NCBI RefSeq assembly: GCF_030412015.1
Contig: NZ_JASNRD010000018.1
Location: 90,704-127,302, forward strand
Length of the DNA stretch: 36,599 nucleotides
Direction: 5' to 3'
Origin: Massilia sp. YIM B02763
Lineage (GTDB): Bacteria > Pseudomonadota > Gammaproteobacteria > Burkholderiales > Burkholderiaceae_D
The notes beneath the pieces were generated by a model. The model worked only from the letters and a program-made list of their open reading frames with translations. It was not told the DNA's origin and ran no database searches. A program made the translations under genes and the position numbers. This document shows, piece by piece, positions 1 through 8,342 of this stretch. Each line of letters begins with the position of its first letter. Within the stretch, counting starts at the first letter, position 1.

Positions 1-7
1 GGCCAGG

Positions 8-1084
8 TCAGGCGAGCAGGGCGACGCCCTTGACTTGTGCCCAGACCCGGCGGCCGGGGGCGATGCCGAGCTCGCGGCGCGAGCGCTCGGTGATACGGGC
101 CAGCAGGGGCGACGCGCCCACCCGCAGCTGCACCAGCACGTGGCCGGGCGTGTCGGTCGCCGCCACCGCCGTCACCACGGCCGGCAGCACGTTGACGATG
201 CTGCTGGCCTGCGGGCGTTCCAGCGCCAGGCTGACGTCGCGCGCATGGATGCGGCAGCGCAGGCGGGTGCCCGGCGCTTCGCGGTGCCCGCCGACGTACA
301 GCGTGCCGCCGGCGAAGTCCAGGCGCGACAGGTGATCTTCCTCGTGGCCGGCCAGGACGGTGTCGAGCACGACGCCGGCATCGTCGGCGAAGGCCGCCGG
401 CAGGTCGACCCGGGCCAGCGTCTCGCCCAGGGGGCCGCTCGCCACGACCTTTCCCTCGTCCAGCAGCACCAGGTGGTCGGCCAGGCGCGCCACTTCGTCG
501 GGCGCGTGGCTGACGTAGACGATCGGGATCGCCAGCTCGTCGTGCAGGCGTTCCAGGTAGGGCAGGATTTCCTGCTTGCGGCGCAGGTCGAGGGCGGCCA
601 GCGGTTCGTCCATCAGCAGCAGGCGCGGCGACGCCAGCAGGGCGCGCGCGATCGCCACGCGCTGGCGCTCGCCGCCGGACAGGCCGGCCGGACGCCGCGC
701 CAGCAGATGGCCGATGCCCAGCAGCTCGGCCACCGGCCCGATCTCGAAGCGGCGTGCCGATGCCGGCACGCGCTTGCGCCCGAAATCGAGGTTGGCGCGC
801 ACGTCCAGGTGGGCGAACAGGCTCGCTTCCTGGAACACATAGCCGAGCGGACGCCGGTGCACGGGCACGAAGATGCCCTTGGCATCGTCCTGCCATACCT
901 CGTCGCCCAGCGCGACATGGCCGCCGGGCGCCCGTTCCAGGCCCGCGATGGCGCGCAGGATCGTCGTCTTGCCGGAACCGGAATGGCCGAACAGGGCGCT
1001 GATGCCCCGTTGCGGCAAGGCCAGGTCGACGTCGAGCAGGAAGCCGCCGCGGTCGAGGCGGATGCGGGCGCGGATCCCTTCCAT
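8..1084 (-). CDS. modC: Molybdate ABC transporter ATP-binding protein ModC
   Basis: ATPase of the molybdate importer, 358 residues, acting on the cytoplasmic face with ModB. Walker A (GHSGSGKTT) is at residues 33-41, followed by the LSGGERQR signature, Walker B (LLLMDEP) and the switch His in VYVSHAPDEV. A C-terminal TOBE/Mop-like domain (about the last 65 residues) is typical of ModC and binds oxyanion. The open frame runs far upstream, but the ATG at 1084 is chosen because it gives the normal ModC N-terminus and overlaps the modB stop by one base (TGATG), a sign of translational coupling. It is the last gene of modABC. The family assignment is secure; molybdate rather than tungstate is inferred from the adjacent modE. 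Confidence 0.95.
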   Translation of the reverse strand: MEGIRARIRLDRGGFLLDVDLALPQRGISALFGHSGSGKTTILRAIAGLERAPGGHVALGDEVWQDDAKGIFVPVHRRPLGYVFQEASLFAHLDVRANLDFGRKRVPASARRFEIGPVAELLGIGHLLARRPAGLSGGERQRVAIARALLASPRLLLMDEPLAALDLRRKQEILPYLERLHDELAIPIVYVSHAPDEVARLADHLVLLDEGKVVASGPLGETLARVDLPAAFADDAGVVLDTVLAGHEEDHLSRLDFAGGTLYVGGHREAPGTRLRCRIHARDVSLALERPQASSIVNVLPAVVTAVAATDTPGHVLVQLRVGASPLLARITERSRRELGIAPGRRVWAQVKGVALLA

Positions 1085-1764
1085 CAACGTTGTCCTTTCA
1101 CGGCGTGCGGATGGAAGGTGTACAGCGCCAGCAGCACCAGGAAGGCGAAGACCAGCATGCCGCCGGCCAGCCAGTGCGCCTGCGCGTATTCGAGCGCTTC
1201 CACGTGGTCGTAGATCTGCACGGAGACGACGCGCGTCTTTTCCGGGATGTTCCCGCCGATCATCAGCACGACGCCGAATTCTCCGACAGTGTGCGCAAAA
1301 CCCAGCACGGCCGCCGTGAGGAAGCCGGGACGCGCCAGCGGCACCGCCACCGACCAGAACGCATCCCAGGGGCTCGCATGCAGCGTCGCCGCCGCTTCCA
1401 GCGGACGGTCGCCGACGGCCTCGAACGCGTTCTGCAGCGGCTGCACGACGAAGGGCATCGAGTACAGCAGCGATGCGATGACGAGGCCGGGGAAGGTGAA
1501 CGGCAGCAGGCCCAGGCCCAGCGCCTGCGTGGCCTGGCCGATGGCGCCGTTCGGTCCCAGCAGCAGCAGCAGGTAGAAGCCGATCACGGTCGGCGGCAGC
1601 ACCAGCGGCAGGGCGACCACGGCGCCGACCACGTGGCGCAGGCGCGAGCGGGTGCGCGCCAGCCACCAGGCGATCGGGGTGCCGATCGCCAGCAGCAGGA
1701 CGGTCACGCAGGTGGCCAGCTTGAGCGTCAGCCAGACGGCGGCGGCGTCGGCGGAATCGATCAT
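1084..1764 (-). CDS. modB: Molybdate ABC transporter permease ModB
   Basis: Inner-membrane permease of the molybdate importer, 226 residues. The sequence is mostly hydrophobic helices (about five), with the BPD-type EAA loop region around EAAATLHASPWDAFWSVAVP, which contacts ModC. Length and the N-terminal AVWLTLKLA pattern fit ModB. It starts 28 bp after modA and overlaps modC by one base, so the three genes are one transcription unit. No strong Shine-Dalgarno is visible before this ATG, so it may depend on coupling to modA translation. Confidence 0.95.
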   Translation of the reverse strand: MIDSADAAAVWLTLKLATCVTVLLLAIGTPIAWWLARTRSRLRHVVGAVVALPLVLPPTVIGFYLLLLLGPNGAIGQATQALGLGLLPFTFPGLVIASLLYSMPFVVQPLQNAFEAVGDRPLEAAATLHASPWDAFWSVAVPLARPGFLTAAVLGFAHTVGEFGVVLMIGGNIPEKTRVVSVQIYDHVEALEYAQAHWLAGGMLVFAFLVLLALYTFHPHAVKGQR

Positions 1765-1792
1765 CGGGCAGCGATCATTGGAGCAGCGAACG

Positions 1793-2533
1793 TCACAGCG
1801 CGTAGCCGAAGCTGCGGATGATGCCCCTGGCCTTGTCCGACTTCAGGTAGGTTTCCAGCGCCCTGGCGGCCGCGTTGCCGGCGCCTTTCGCCAGGATCAC
1901 GGCATCCTGGCGGATCGGGCTGTGCAGGTTGTCCGGCACGATCCAGCCGGAGCCCGAGGTGAACTTGCCGTCCTTCCAGACCTGCGACAGGGCGACGAAG
2001 CCGAGCTCCGCATTGCCCGTGGCGGCGAACTGGTGCGTCTGGCCGATATTCTCTCCCTGCACGATCTTCGGCTGCACCTTCGCCGTCAGTTTCAGCTTGT
2101 CCAGCGTCTCGGTCGCGGCCAGGCCGTACGGGGCCGTCTTCGGATTGGCGATGGCCAGGTGCGCATAGTTGCCGGTTGCCAGCACCTTGCCCTGGGCATC
2201 GACGTAGCCGTCCTTGCTCGACCACAGCACCAGCTTGCCGGTGGCGTAGGTGAAGCGCGAGCCGGCGACGGTCTTGCCTTCCTTGTCCAGCCTGGCCGGG
2301 GTCTCGTCGTCGGCCGCCAGCAACACCTCGAACGGGGCGCCGTTGTTGATCTGGGCGTAGAACTTGCCGGTGGCGCCGAAGGCCAGCACGGCCTTGTGGC
2401 CCGTGTCCTTCTCGAACTCGGCCGCGATTTGCTTCATCGGCTCGGTGAAGTTGGCGGCGACGGCGACCTGGACCTCCGCGGCATGGGCAGCGGCGCAACC
2501 GATCATGGCCAGCAGGACGGCAAGACGTTTCAT
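1793..2533 (-). CDS. modA: Molybdate-binding periplasmic protein ModA
   Basis: Periplasmic substrate-binding protein for molybdate, 246 residues. A signal peptide (MKRLAVLLAMIGCAAAHA) is followed by the family pattern VAVAANFTEPMKQIA and FGATGKFYAQI, which supply oxyanion ligands. An upstream in-frame ATG exists at 2545, but the ATG at 2533 is preferred because GGAGAA lies 7 bases before it and because it begins a clean signal peptide. First gene of modABC, divergent from modE, with the ModE box only about 20 bp upstream of the start. Repression by Mo-bound ModE is therefore likely. Confidence 0.95.
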   Translation of the reverse strand: MKRLAVLLAMIGCAAAHAAEVQVAVAANFTEPMKQIAAEFEKDTGHKAVLAFGATGKFYAQINNGAPFEVLLAADDETPARLDKEGKTVAGSRFTYATGKLVLWSSKDGYVDAQGKVLATGNYAHLAIANPKTAPYGLAATETLDKLKLTAKVQPKIVQGENIGQTHQFAATGNAELGFVALSQVWKDGKFTSGSGWIVPDNLHSPIRQDAVILAKGAGNAAARALETYLKSDKARGIIRSFGYAL

Positions 2534-2550
2534 CGAATTCTCCATGGAAA

Positions 2551-2578
2551 AGCGCTATACGGCGGAGTATATAACGAA
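2551..2578. promoter_or_regulatory. ModE operator between modA and modE
   Basis: Two half sites, AGCGCTATACG and TATATAACGAA, are separated by 6 bases. This matches the E. coli ModE box layout (ATCGCTATATA, six bases, TATATAACGAT) at 17 of 22 half-site positions, and the right half differs only at the last base. On the minus strand a candidate modA promoter overlaps it (TTGCAC at 2591-2596 with TTATAT at 2569-2574, 16 bp apart), so bound ModE would block modA transcription. The match is seen directly; function is inferred from the ModE family. Confidence 0.85.
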
Positions 2579-2647
2579 AAATTAGCGAAGGTGCAATCCC
2601 CTGCCGTTGGGGTTATGCTCTCGCTTCGACACTAGTGGGAGATCGCA

Positions 2648-3460
2648 ATGGATGAGGACAGCACGGCGTTCGGGCTGCAGGGTTCGGTCTGGATGACGGT
2701 GGGCGGCGAAAAGTTCGGCGGCGCCGGACGGATCGACCTGCTGGCGCAGATCGCGGCCACCGGCTCGATCAGCCAGGCCGCCAAGGCGATCAGGATGAGC
2801 TACAAGGCCGCCTGGGACGCCGTCGACGCCATGAACAACCTGGCCGGCGAACCGCTGGTGGAACGGCTGACGGGCGGCAAGGGCGGCGGCGGCACGCGGC
2901 TGACGGCGCGCGGCGAACAGCTGGTCCGGAATTTCCAGGCGGTCGAACACATCCATCGCCAGTTCGTCGAGCAACTCGACCGGCAGTCGGCCGCCATCGC
3001 CGACGATTTCAACCTGTTCCGGAGGCTGACCATGAAGACCAGCGCACGCAACCAGTTCTTCGGCACCGTCGCCCGCGTCAAGGCCGGCGCCGTCAACGAC
3101 GAGATCGAACTCGACATCGCCGGCGGCCACAAGATCGTCGCCATCGTCACCCGCGACAGCACCGAAAGCCTGGGCCTGAAGGTAGGCGCGCAAGCCTTCG
3201 CCCTCGTGAAATCGTCGTCGGTGATCCTCCTGACCGATGCCGAAGGCGCGCGCTTCTCGGCCCGCAACAGCCTGCAGGGCACCGTGGCGCGCCTGGTGCC
3301 GGGCGCCGTCAACACCGAGGTCGTGATCGACCTGGCGGGCGGCGGCAGCATCGCCGCCATCATCACCAATGCCAGCGCCGAGGCGCTGGAACTGCGCGAA
3401 GGTTCCACGGCCACCGCCCTGTTCAAGGCATCGAGCGTGATCGTCGGGGTTCCCGGTTAA
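2648..3460 (+). CDS. modE: Molybdate-responsive transcriptional regulator ModE
   Basis: Full-length ModE, 270 residues. It has an N-terminal LysR-like winged helix (about residues 20-100, with TGSISQAAKAIRMSYKAAWDAV) and two tandem Mop/TOBE domains at about 129-198 and 204-269. The two Mop domains repeat each other (FGTVARVKAGAVNDEI and QGTVARLVPGAVNTEV). As a dimer the protein binds molybdate and represses modABC. The ATG at 2648 follows GGGAG. It is divergent from modA and shares the operator at 2551-2578, so autoregulation is possible. Confidence 0.95.
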   Translation: MDEDSTAFGLQGSVWMTVGGEKFGGAGRIDLLAQIAATGSISQAAKAIRMSYKAAWDAVDAMNNLAGEPLVERLTGGKGGGGTRLTARGEQLVRNFQAVEHIHRQFVEQLDRQSAAIADDFNLFRRLTMKTSARNQFFGTVARVKAGAVNDEIELDIAGGHKIVAIVTRDSTESLGLKVGAQAFALVKSSSVILLTDAEGARFSARNSLQGTVARLVPGAVNTEVVIDLAGGGSIAAIITNASAEALELREGSTATALFKASSVIVGVPG

Positions 3461-3473
3461 CGATATAAACGGT

Positions 3474-3512
3474 ATAAAAAAACGTCGTCCCCGCGCAGGC
3501 GGGAACGACGTT
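3474..3512 (-). terminator. Intrinsic terminator of the TonB-receptor gene (REP-like stem)
   Basis: A 14-bp stem (AACGTCGTCCCCGC with GCGGGAACGACGTT, one mismatch) encloses a 4-base loop at 3481-3512. On the minus strand it is followed by a run of seven T (3480 back to 3474), so it ends transcription of the receptor gene 19 bases past its stop. It also lies just after modE but lacks a T run in that direction. The stem core CCCCGCGCAGGCGGG is related to the repeat at 36504-36521. Confidence 0.8.
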
Positions 3513-3530
3513 CGGCTGGCGTGGCCGCGG

Positions 3531-6500
3531 TCAGAACTTGTAGCGCGCGCCCAGCATGTAGCGGCGGCCGCCCGTGGTCACGGTCAGCACCTGCTCCTTG
3601 GTGCGGCCATGCGTGCGCATGGTCTCGTCGTTCAGGTTGATGCCCTCGAACGACAGGCTCAGGTTCTTGGTGAGGTTGTAGCCGATGCTCAGGTCGACCT
3701 GGCCGTACGGCTCGACGTAGCGCGGGTTCGGCTGGTTGTTGTCCGCCACCGAGGCGAGGAACTCGTCGCGCCAGTTGTAGGCGAGACGCACGGACCACTT
3801 GCTGTCCTCGTAGATGCCGACCAGGTTGGCCGAATCCGACAGGCCCACCAGCGCGAACTGGTTCGCCGTCCCCATGTTGTCGAACTTCAGGTCGGAATTG
3901 ACCCAGGTGTAGTTCGCCTGCACGCCGAAGCCGCTGTTGCCGAAGAAGTGCTGCCAGTTCACCTCGGCGCCCTTCAGCTTGGCCTTCTTCTCGTTCACGT
4001 AGGTCGTGAGCAGGTAAGGCAGCGCCGGATCGCCCGCGATGCCGCTGATGGTGCCCAGCGCATTGCCCGCCTCGTTGTTGCCGGTATAGGTGACGCCCGG
4101 CTGGCCGTTGAAGTTACGCAGGATGTAGTTGCGCATGCACGTGGTATCGGTGGCCACGCAACCCGCCGCGACCGCCGCGTTCCAGTACTTGCCGCCGACC
4201 GGCGTCGTGGCCGTGGCCGACGGTTCGTTGACCACCACCTGGCCCGCGTAGTTGTCGAGGTCCTTGTGGAACAGGCCCAGCGACAGCATGCTCTGCTTGG
4301 TGTAGTACCACTCGGCCGACAGGTCCAGGTTCTTCGACTTGACCGGTTCCAGCGCAGGGTTGCCGCGGTTGCCCGTGACGCCGCGCACCGAGGCCGTGGT
4401 GCCGATGCTGGTACCGCCCTCGATCTGGTCGTAGCGCGGGCGGCCGATCGACACGCCGTAGCTGGCGCGCACCTTCAGGTCGTCGCGCACGTCCATGTCC
4501 CAGTCCACGGTCGGCAGGAAGTTCTTGTAGCTGCCGGTCTGGGTCTGGTAAGTGGTCGCGCCGAACACCAGCGGCAGCTCGTTCTGCGAGATCCAGTTCA
4601 GCTGCGTCGGCACCTTGGCCAGGCCGGTCGAGGCGACGTCGGTCTTCTCGTAGCGGAAGCCCACGCCCGTGTGCATCGGCATCGCCGTATCCCAGTCGGT
4701 GTTGAACTGCAGGTACAGCGACTTGGTCTTCTCGATGGTGGTGCGGTCGAACTGCGGATCCGACAGGCTCGGGGTGTAGCCGGCCTTGTCTCCGGTGAGG
4801 GCGATGGCGGCGTCGCGCACCTTGCTGAAGTCGAAGGTGTGGATCTGGTTGAACAGGTTCGGGTTGCCCGAGCCGCCCAGCTTGTCGAAGTACTGGCGCA
4901 GCGAATCGGCCTGCCACAGGCCCTGGTCGTAGCCGCCGTTGGCCGCCGTGGCGGTGCCTGACCAGGTGTCGCGCTGGACCTGCTGGAACTTCGAATGGTT
5001 GTTGTTCTTGACGTAGCCGAGGCCGAAGTTCAGGTTCGAGCGCTCCATCAGCTTCAGGTTGCCGCCGACCTGGGCCTGGTCGATCTTCATCTTGTTGATG
5101 CCGTCCTGGAACCAGGAACCGCTGACCTGGTGCGGCGCGCGCACGAAGTCGGCGCCCTGGATCGACAGGACCGGCATCTCGCTGCTGAAGTCCAGCGCCG
5201 AGGTGCCGCGGCTGAAGCTGACGGTGGCGAGGTCGTTGTTCGAGCCGTACGGGCTGTCCGACTTGGCTTCCGCGGTCGAGTGGTGCGCGTCGAAGGTGAA
5301 CTTCAGCGACGGCGAGGCCTTCCACTGGGCGTTGAAGCCGATCGAGTTGTTGTTCGAGACGGTGGCGAAGTCGCCGCCGTTCATCGCGATGTCCTGGTTG
5401 CTGACGCGCTCCTCGTAGTAGATCGGCGTGGCGACCGGGCCCTTGCTGAAGGTGCTCGACTGGACCGTGGTGTCGTGGTTGAACCAGGCCGACAGCTCGT
5501 GGTAATTGGTCTGCACCTTGTTCTGCGAATAGGTGTAGTCCAGCGTCGTGGTCAGGTCCTTGTTGGGGCGGAACTGCAGCGTGAGCTGGCCGTTGGTGCG
5601 CTGGCGCTTGGAGCCGCGCATGAAGTAGGAGATGTTCTGCGGCGTCAAGTAGATGTCGTTGGCGCCCGGCGGATTCGTCACGCCCGCATAGCCCGGTGTG
5701 CCCGGCTGCGGGATCGCGCCGCTCGACGTGTCGCCCATGCGGAACGGACCGAGCCAGCCGTTGGTGACGGATGCCTGGTTCACGCCCAGGTTGCGTTCCT
5801 GGTAGCTGCCGCTGACGGCCAGGCCGAACATGCCGTTGCCGAAGGTGGTGCTGTAGATGCCCGAGATTTCCGGCGTGTAGGAGCGCTTGGCCTTGTCCGC
5901 TTCCGGCAGGTTGTCGTTCGAGCTGTCGTACACGGCCTTCACGCCCACGCTGGCCGTGTTGCCCAGGTCGAAGGGTCGCGCCGTCATGATGTTGATGGTG
6001 GCGCCGATGCCGCCCGGCGGCGTGTCGGCGCGCGCGCTCTTGTACACCTGGATCTGCTGCACCGACTCGGATGCCAGGTTGGAAAAGTCGAAGGCGCGGC
6101 CGGCCTGGTCGCCCAGGCTCGCCGTCGGCATCTGGCGGCCGTTCAGCAGCACCATGTTCAGGTCCGGGCCGACGCCGCGCACGGTGACGTTGGCGCCTTC
6201 GCCGCGGTTGCGGTCGATCGATACGCCGGAGATGCGCTGCAGCGACTCGGCCAGGTTCGTGTCCGGGAATTTGCCGATGTCGTCGGCCACGATGCCGTCG
6301 ACGATACCGTCCGAATTGCGCTTCAGGTTCAGCGTGGACTGCAGGCTGGCGCGGATGCCCGTCACGATCACCGTGTTGGCGGCGGTCGGCGGGGCATTCG
6401 AGACGGCCGGGCTGGGCGGCGCATTGACGGTGGCGTCGGCGGATGGCGGATTCGCTTCCTGGGCGTGGCCGGATGCCGACAGCGCGGCGCAGGCGCCGGC

Positions 6501-6572
6501 CACGGCGAGGGAAATCAAGCGATGCCTGGTGTGCAGGCGTGATGGGGCATGCCCCTTGGTGGTGTACAGCAC
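3531..6572 (-). CDS. TonB-dependent receptor (Xanthomonas/Caulobacter type)
   Basis: Outer-membrane TonB-gated transporter, 1013 residues. The start is a GTG preceded by GAGAGGAGA, 5 bases away. A long signal peptide ends near ASGHA. A TonB-box-like VIVTGIRASLQS leads into the plug (DIGKFPDTNLAESLQRISGVSIDR, VRGVGPDLNMVLLNGRQMP), and a 22-strand barrel ends in a terminal Phe (MLGARYKF), the BAM signal. The size and the GIRASLQS/DNIAESLQ pattern are those of the large receptors that import oligosaccharides in Xanthomonas and Caulobacter. No enzyme or inner-membrane transporter for a sugar is in the window. The divergent ROK regulator supports a carbohydrate substrate, but the substrate cannot be named. 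Confidence 0.92.
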   Translation of the reverse strand: MLYTTKGHAPSRLHTRHRLISLAVAGACAALSASGHAQEANPPSADATVNAPPSPAVSNAPPTAANTVIVTGIRASLQSTLNLKRNSDGIVDGIVADDIGKFPDTNLAESLQRISGVSIDRNRGEGANVTVRGVGPDLNMVLLNGRQMPTASLGDQAGRAFDFSNLASESVQQIQVYKSARADTPPGGIGATINIMTARPFDLGNTASVGVKAVYDSSNDNLPEADKAKRSYTPEISGIYSTTFGNGMFGLAVSGSYQERNLGVNQASVTNGWLGPFRMGDTSSGAIPQPGTPGYAGVTNPPGANDIYLTPQNISYFMRGSKRQRTNGQLTLQFRPNKDLTTTLDYTYSQNKVQTNYHELSAWFNHDTTVQSSTFSKGPVATPIYYEERVSNQDIAMNGGDFATVSNNNSIGFNAQWKASPSLKFTFDAHHSTAEAKSDSPYGSNNDLATVSFSRGTSALDFSSEMPVLSIQGADFVRAPHQVSGSWFQDGINKMKIDQAQVGGNLKLMERSNLNFGLGYVKNNNHSKFQQVQRDTWSGTATAANGGYDQGLWQADSLRQYFDKLGGSGNPNLFNQIHTFDFSKVRDAAIALTGDKAGYTPSLSDPQFDRTTIEKTKSLYLQFNTDWDTAMPMHTGVGFRYEKTDVASTGLAKVPTQLNWISQNELPLVFGATTYQTQTGSYKNFLPTVDWDMDVRDDLKVRASYGVSIGRPRYDQIEGGTSIGTTASVRGVTGNRGNPALEPVKSKNLDLSAEWYYTKQSMLSLGLFHKDLDNYAGQVVVNEPSATATTPVGGKYWNAAVAAGCVATDTTCMRNYILRNFNGQPGVTYTGNNEAGNALGTISGIAGDPALPYLLTTYVNEKKAKLKGAEVNWQHFFGNSGFGVQANYTWVNSDLKFDNMGTANQFALVGLSDSANLVGIYEDSKWSVRLAYNWRDEFLASVADNNQPNPRYVEPYGQVDLSIGYNLTKNLSLSFEGINLNDETMRTHGRTKEQVLTVTTGGRRYMLGARYKF

Positions 6573-7039
6573 AATGTCTCCTCTCTCTACGGAAAGTAAC
6601 GCCGCGCCCGTTCTGCGACGGCGTTGGCGGTGGTGATGCGTGCTACGGCTGAATTGCTACCGATGTCTTGCTACGAAATTCACCTGCGTCCCCCTGGTTT
6701 TTGTGGTGGGACGACGTTCATTCATGCCGCATTGCGCGTGCTGGGCGATTGCGGCGGGTGACCTTTTGCGTCATCTGATTTAACGAACGTACTTATTGCA
6801 GAGTATGCAAAAGAAAGTATTTGGTCAATTCAATGAACAAACTAAGTTGCAGGGATCCGACTGCGTTCCGACCGCCGGATCGCGCTGCGCGACATAGAGA
6901 AGAAATCGATTTCATAAACAAATCAAGGACTTCACGCGTCCGGCCGTGCAACTGCTGGGCGATAAAAAGCGTTGCGCGCCCCCTGTTGCGTGGCGCGGTG
7001 TTGTTGCATAATCATCACAACTCCCTCTCCCATACCCCC
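6573..7039. promoter_or_regulatory. Divergent promoter region with operator-like palindrome
   Basis: 467 bp between the receptor gene and the ROK gene. A palindrome TTGCA-N5-TGCAA lies at 6796-6810. On the minus strand a possible receptor promoter (TTGACC at 6823-6828, CATACT at 6802-6807, 15-bp spacer) overlaps it, which would leave a leader of about 230 nt for the receptor. On the plus strand CATAAT at 7007-7012 with TTGCGT at 6986-6991 is a weak candidate for the ROK gene, placing transcription start close to the chosen ATG. No gene is seen here. An in-frame extension of the ROK gene reaches 6821 but does not resemble the family. Confidence 0.5.
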
Positions 7040-8314
7040 ATGCCCGTCACCGGTGACCAGCAGCTTCTGAAACAACTGAATCGGATGGCGCTGGTACGCC
7101 AGGTCGGCAGCCAGCCCGGCCTGTCGCGCGCGGCGCTGGCGGACGTGCTGCAGTTGACCAAGTCCACCGTCAGCATGCTGGTGCGCGAACTGATGGACGA
7201 AGGCTGGCTGCTGGAAAGCGAATTGCTGGTCACGGGCGAGGTCGGGCGGCGCGCGACGCCGCTGCACCTGGACCCGCGCCGCCTGGCCCTGCTGGGCGCC
7301 GACGTGGGCGTCGACGAAGCGCGCGTGGTGGCCGTCGACCTGCTGGGCAAGGTGCTCGACACGCGCATCGTCAGCTACGACGACGCCACCGATCCGGCAT
7401 CGTGCCTGCGCCTGGTGGCGCTGGCCCTCGTGCGGCTGGCGAAACGGCTGGACCGTCCCGCCGCGGCGGACGGCGGCATCGATGGCGGCCCGCGCCGCGT
7501 GCTGGGCGTGGGCATGGGACTGCACGGCGCCGTGGACGAGGCGCTGGGCGTGCTGCGCCATGCGCCGCACCTGGGCTGGCGCAACGTCGACGTGGCCGCG
7601 CAGGTAGGCGCCCATTTCGCCGGTTCGCCGCTGGCGGAGCTGCCGCTGTACATGCAGAACGAGGCGAACGTGGCGGCCCTGGGCGAATTCGAATTCGCCG
7701 ACCAGGCTTCGGCCGATCCGCTGATCTACCTGTCGATCGGCTACGGCGTCGGTGCCGGCGTGCTGGTAAACGACCGCCTGCTCACGGGCCTGCGCGGCTT
7801 CGGCGGCGAAGTCGGCCACGCCGTCCTGCAGGCCGACGGCCCGCCGTGCTCGTGCGGACGGCGCGGCTGCGCCGATGCCCTGATCGGCCTGGCCGCGCTG
7901 CTGCAGGGCGAACGTCCCAGCCATCCGGCGCTCGAGCGATTGTTCGCGCGCGTCGCCGACGGCGAAAGCGGCACCTGCGCGGCGGTCGACGCGGCCGGGC
8001 GCCAGCTCGGCATCCTGCTCAACAACCTCTGGGCCGGCTTCGATCCGATGGCGATCGTCATCGGCGGTCCCGCGCTGCAGCTCGGCAGCGCCTTTACGGC
8101 GCCCGCGCGCCGGGTACTGGCCGACTACGCCGATGCGGCCCTGCTGGCGCCGCCGGCGATCCGCACCTCGCACTTCGGCGCGCAGGCCGTCGCCATCGGC
8201 GCCGCCGCGCTGGTGCGCTACCGCGTCACGCGTCCGCTCGACGTGCAGAGCATGGAGCGCAGCGCCGGCCGCCGCGACATGGCCGGAGCCTTGCATGGCA
8301 TGATGGGGGCATGA
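7040..8314 (+). CDS. ROK-family transcriptional repressor
   Basis: 424 residues: an N-terminal winged helix (about 5-70; GLSRAALADVLQLTKSTVSMLVREL) and a C-terminal ROK domain. The ROK zinc motif CSCGRRGC and the GGEVGH sequence are present, as is NEANVAALGE. The sugar-kinase phosphate motif is degenerate (DVGVDEAR in place of DIGGTK), and the usual catalytic Asp position reads Glu. It is therefore a NagC/XylR/Mlc-type regulator rather than an active kinase. It diverges from the TonB receptor, which it probably controls in response to a sugar. The ATG at 7040 is chosen by family N-terminus; no good Shine-Dalgarno is seen. Confidence 0.88.
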   Translation: MPVTGDQQLLKQLNRMALVRQVGSQPGLSRAALADVLQLTKSTVSMLVRELMDEGWLLESELLVTGEVGRRATPLHLDPRRLALLGADVGVDEARVVAVDLLGKVLDTRIVSYDDATDPASCLRLVALALVRLAKRLDRPAAADGGIDGGPRRVLGVGMGLHGAVDEALGVLRHAPHLGWRNVDVAAQVGAHFAGSPLAELPLYMQNEANVAALGEFEFADQASADPLIYLSIGYGVGAGVLVNDRLLTGLRGFGGEVGHAVLQADGPPCSCGRRGCADALIGLAALLQGERPSHPALERLFARVADGESGTCAAVDAAGRQLGILLNNLWAGFDPMAIVIGGPALQLGSAFTAPARRVLADYADAALLAPPAIRTSHFGAQAVAIGAAALVRYRVTRPLDVQSMERSAGRRDMAGALHGMMGA

Positions 8315-8342
8315 TCCCCCCGGGTATTCCAGCTTGCGCGCG

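Noticed and set aside
1085..1666. Long N-terminal extension of modC
   Set aside because: The open frame continues over modB but is the shadow of a GC-rich gene; the ATG at 1084 matches ModC and couples to the modB stop.
4995..6542. 515-codon frame on the plus strand opposite the TonB receptor
   Set aside because: Composition is Arg/Val/Ala/Asp-rich shadow sequence with no motif, while the minus strand encodes a complete receptor.
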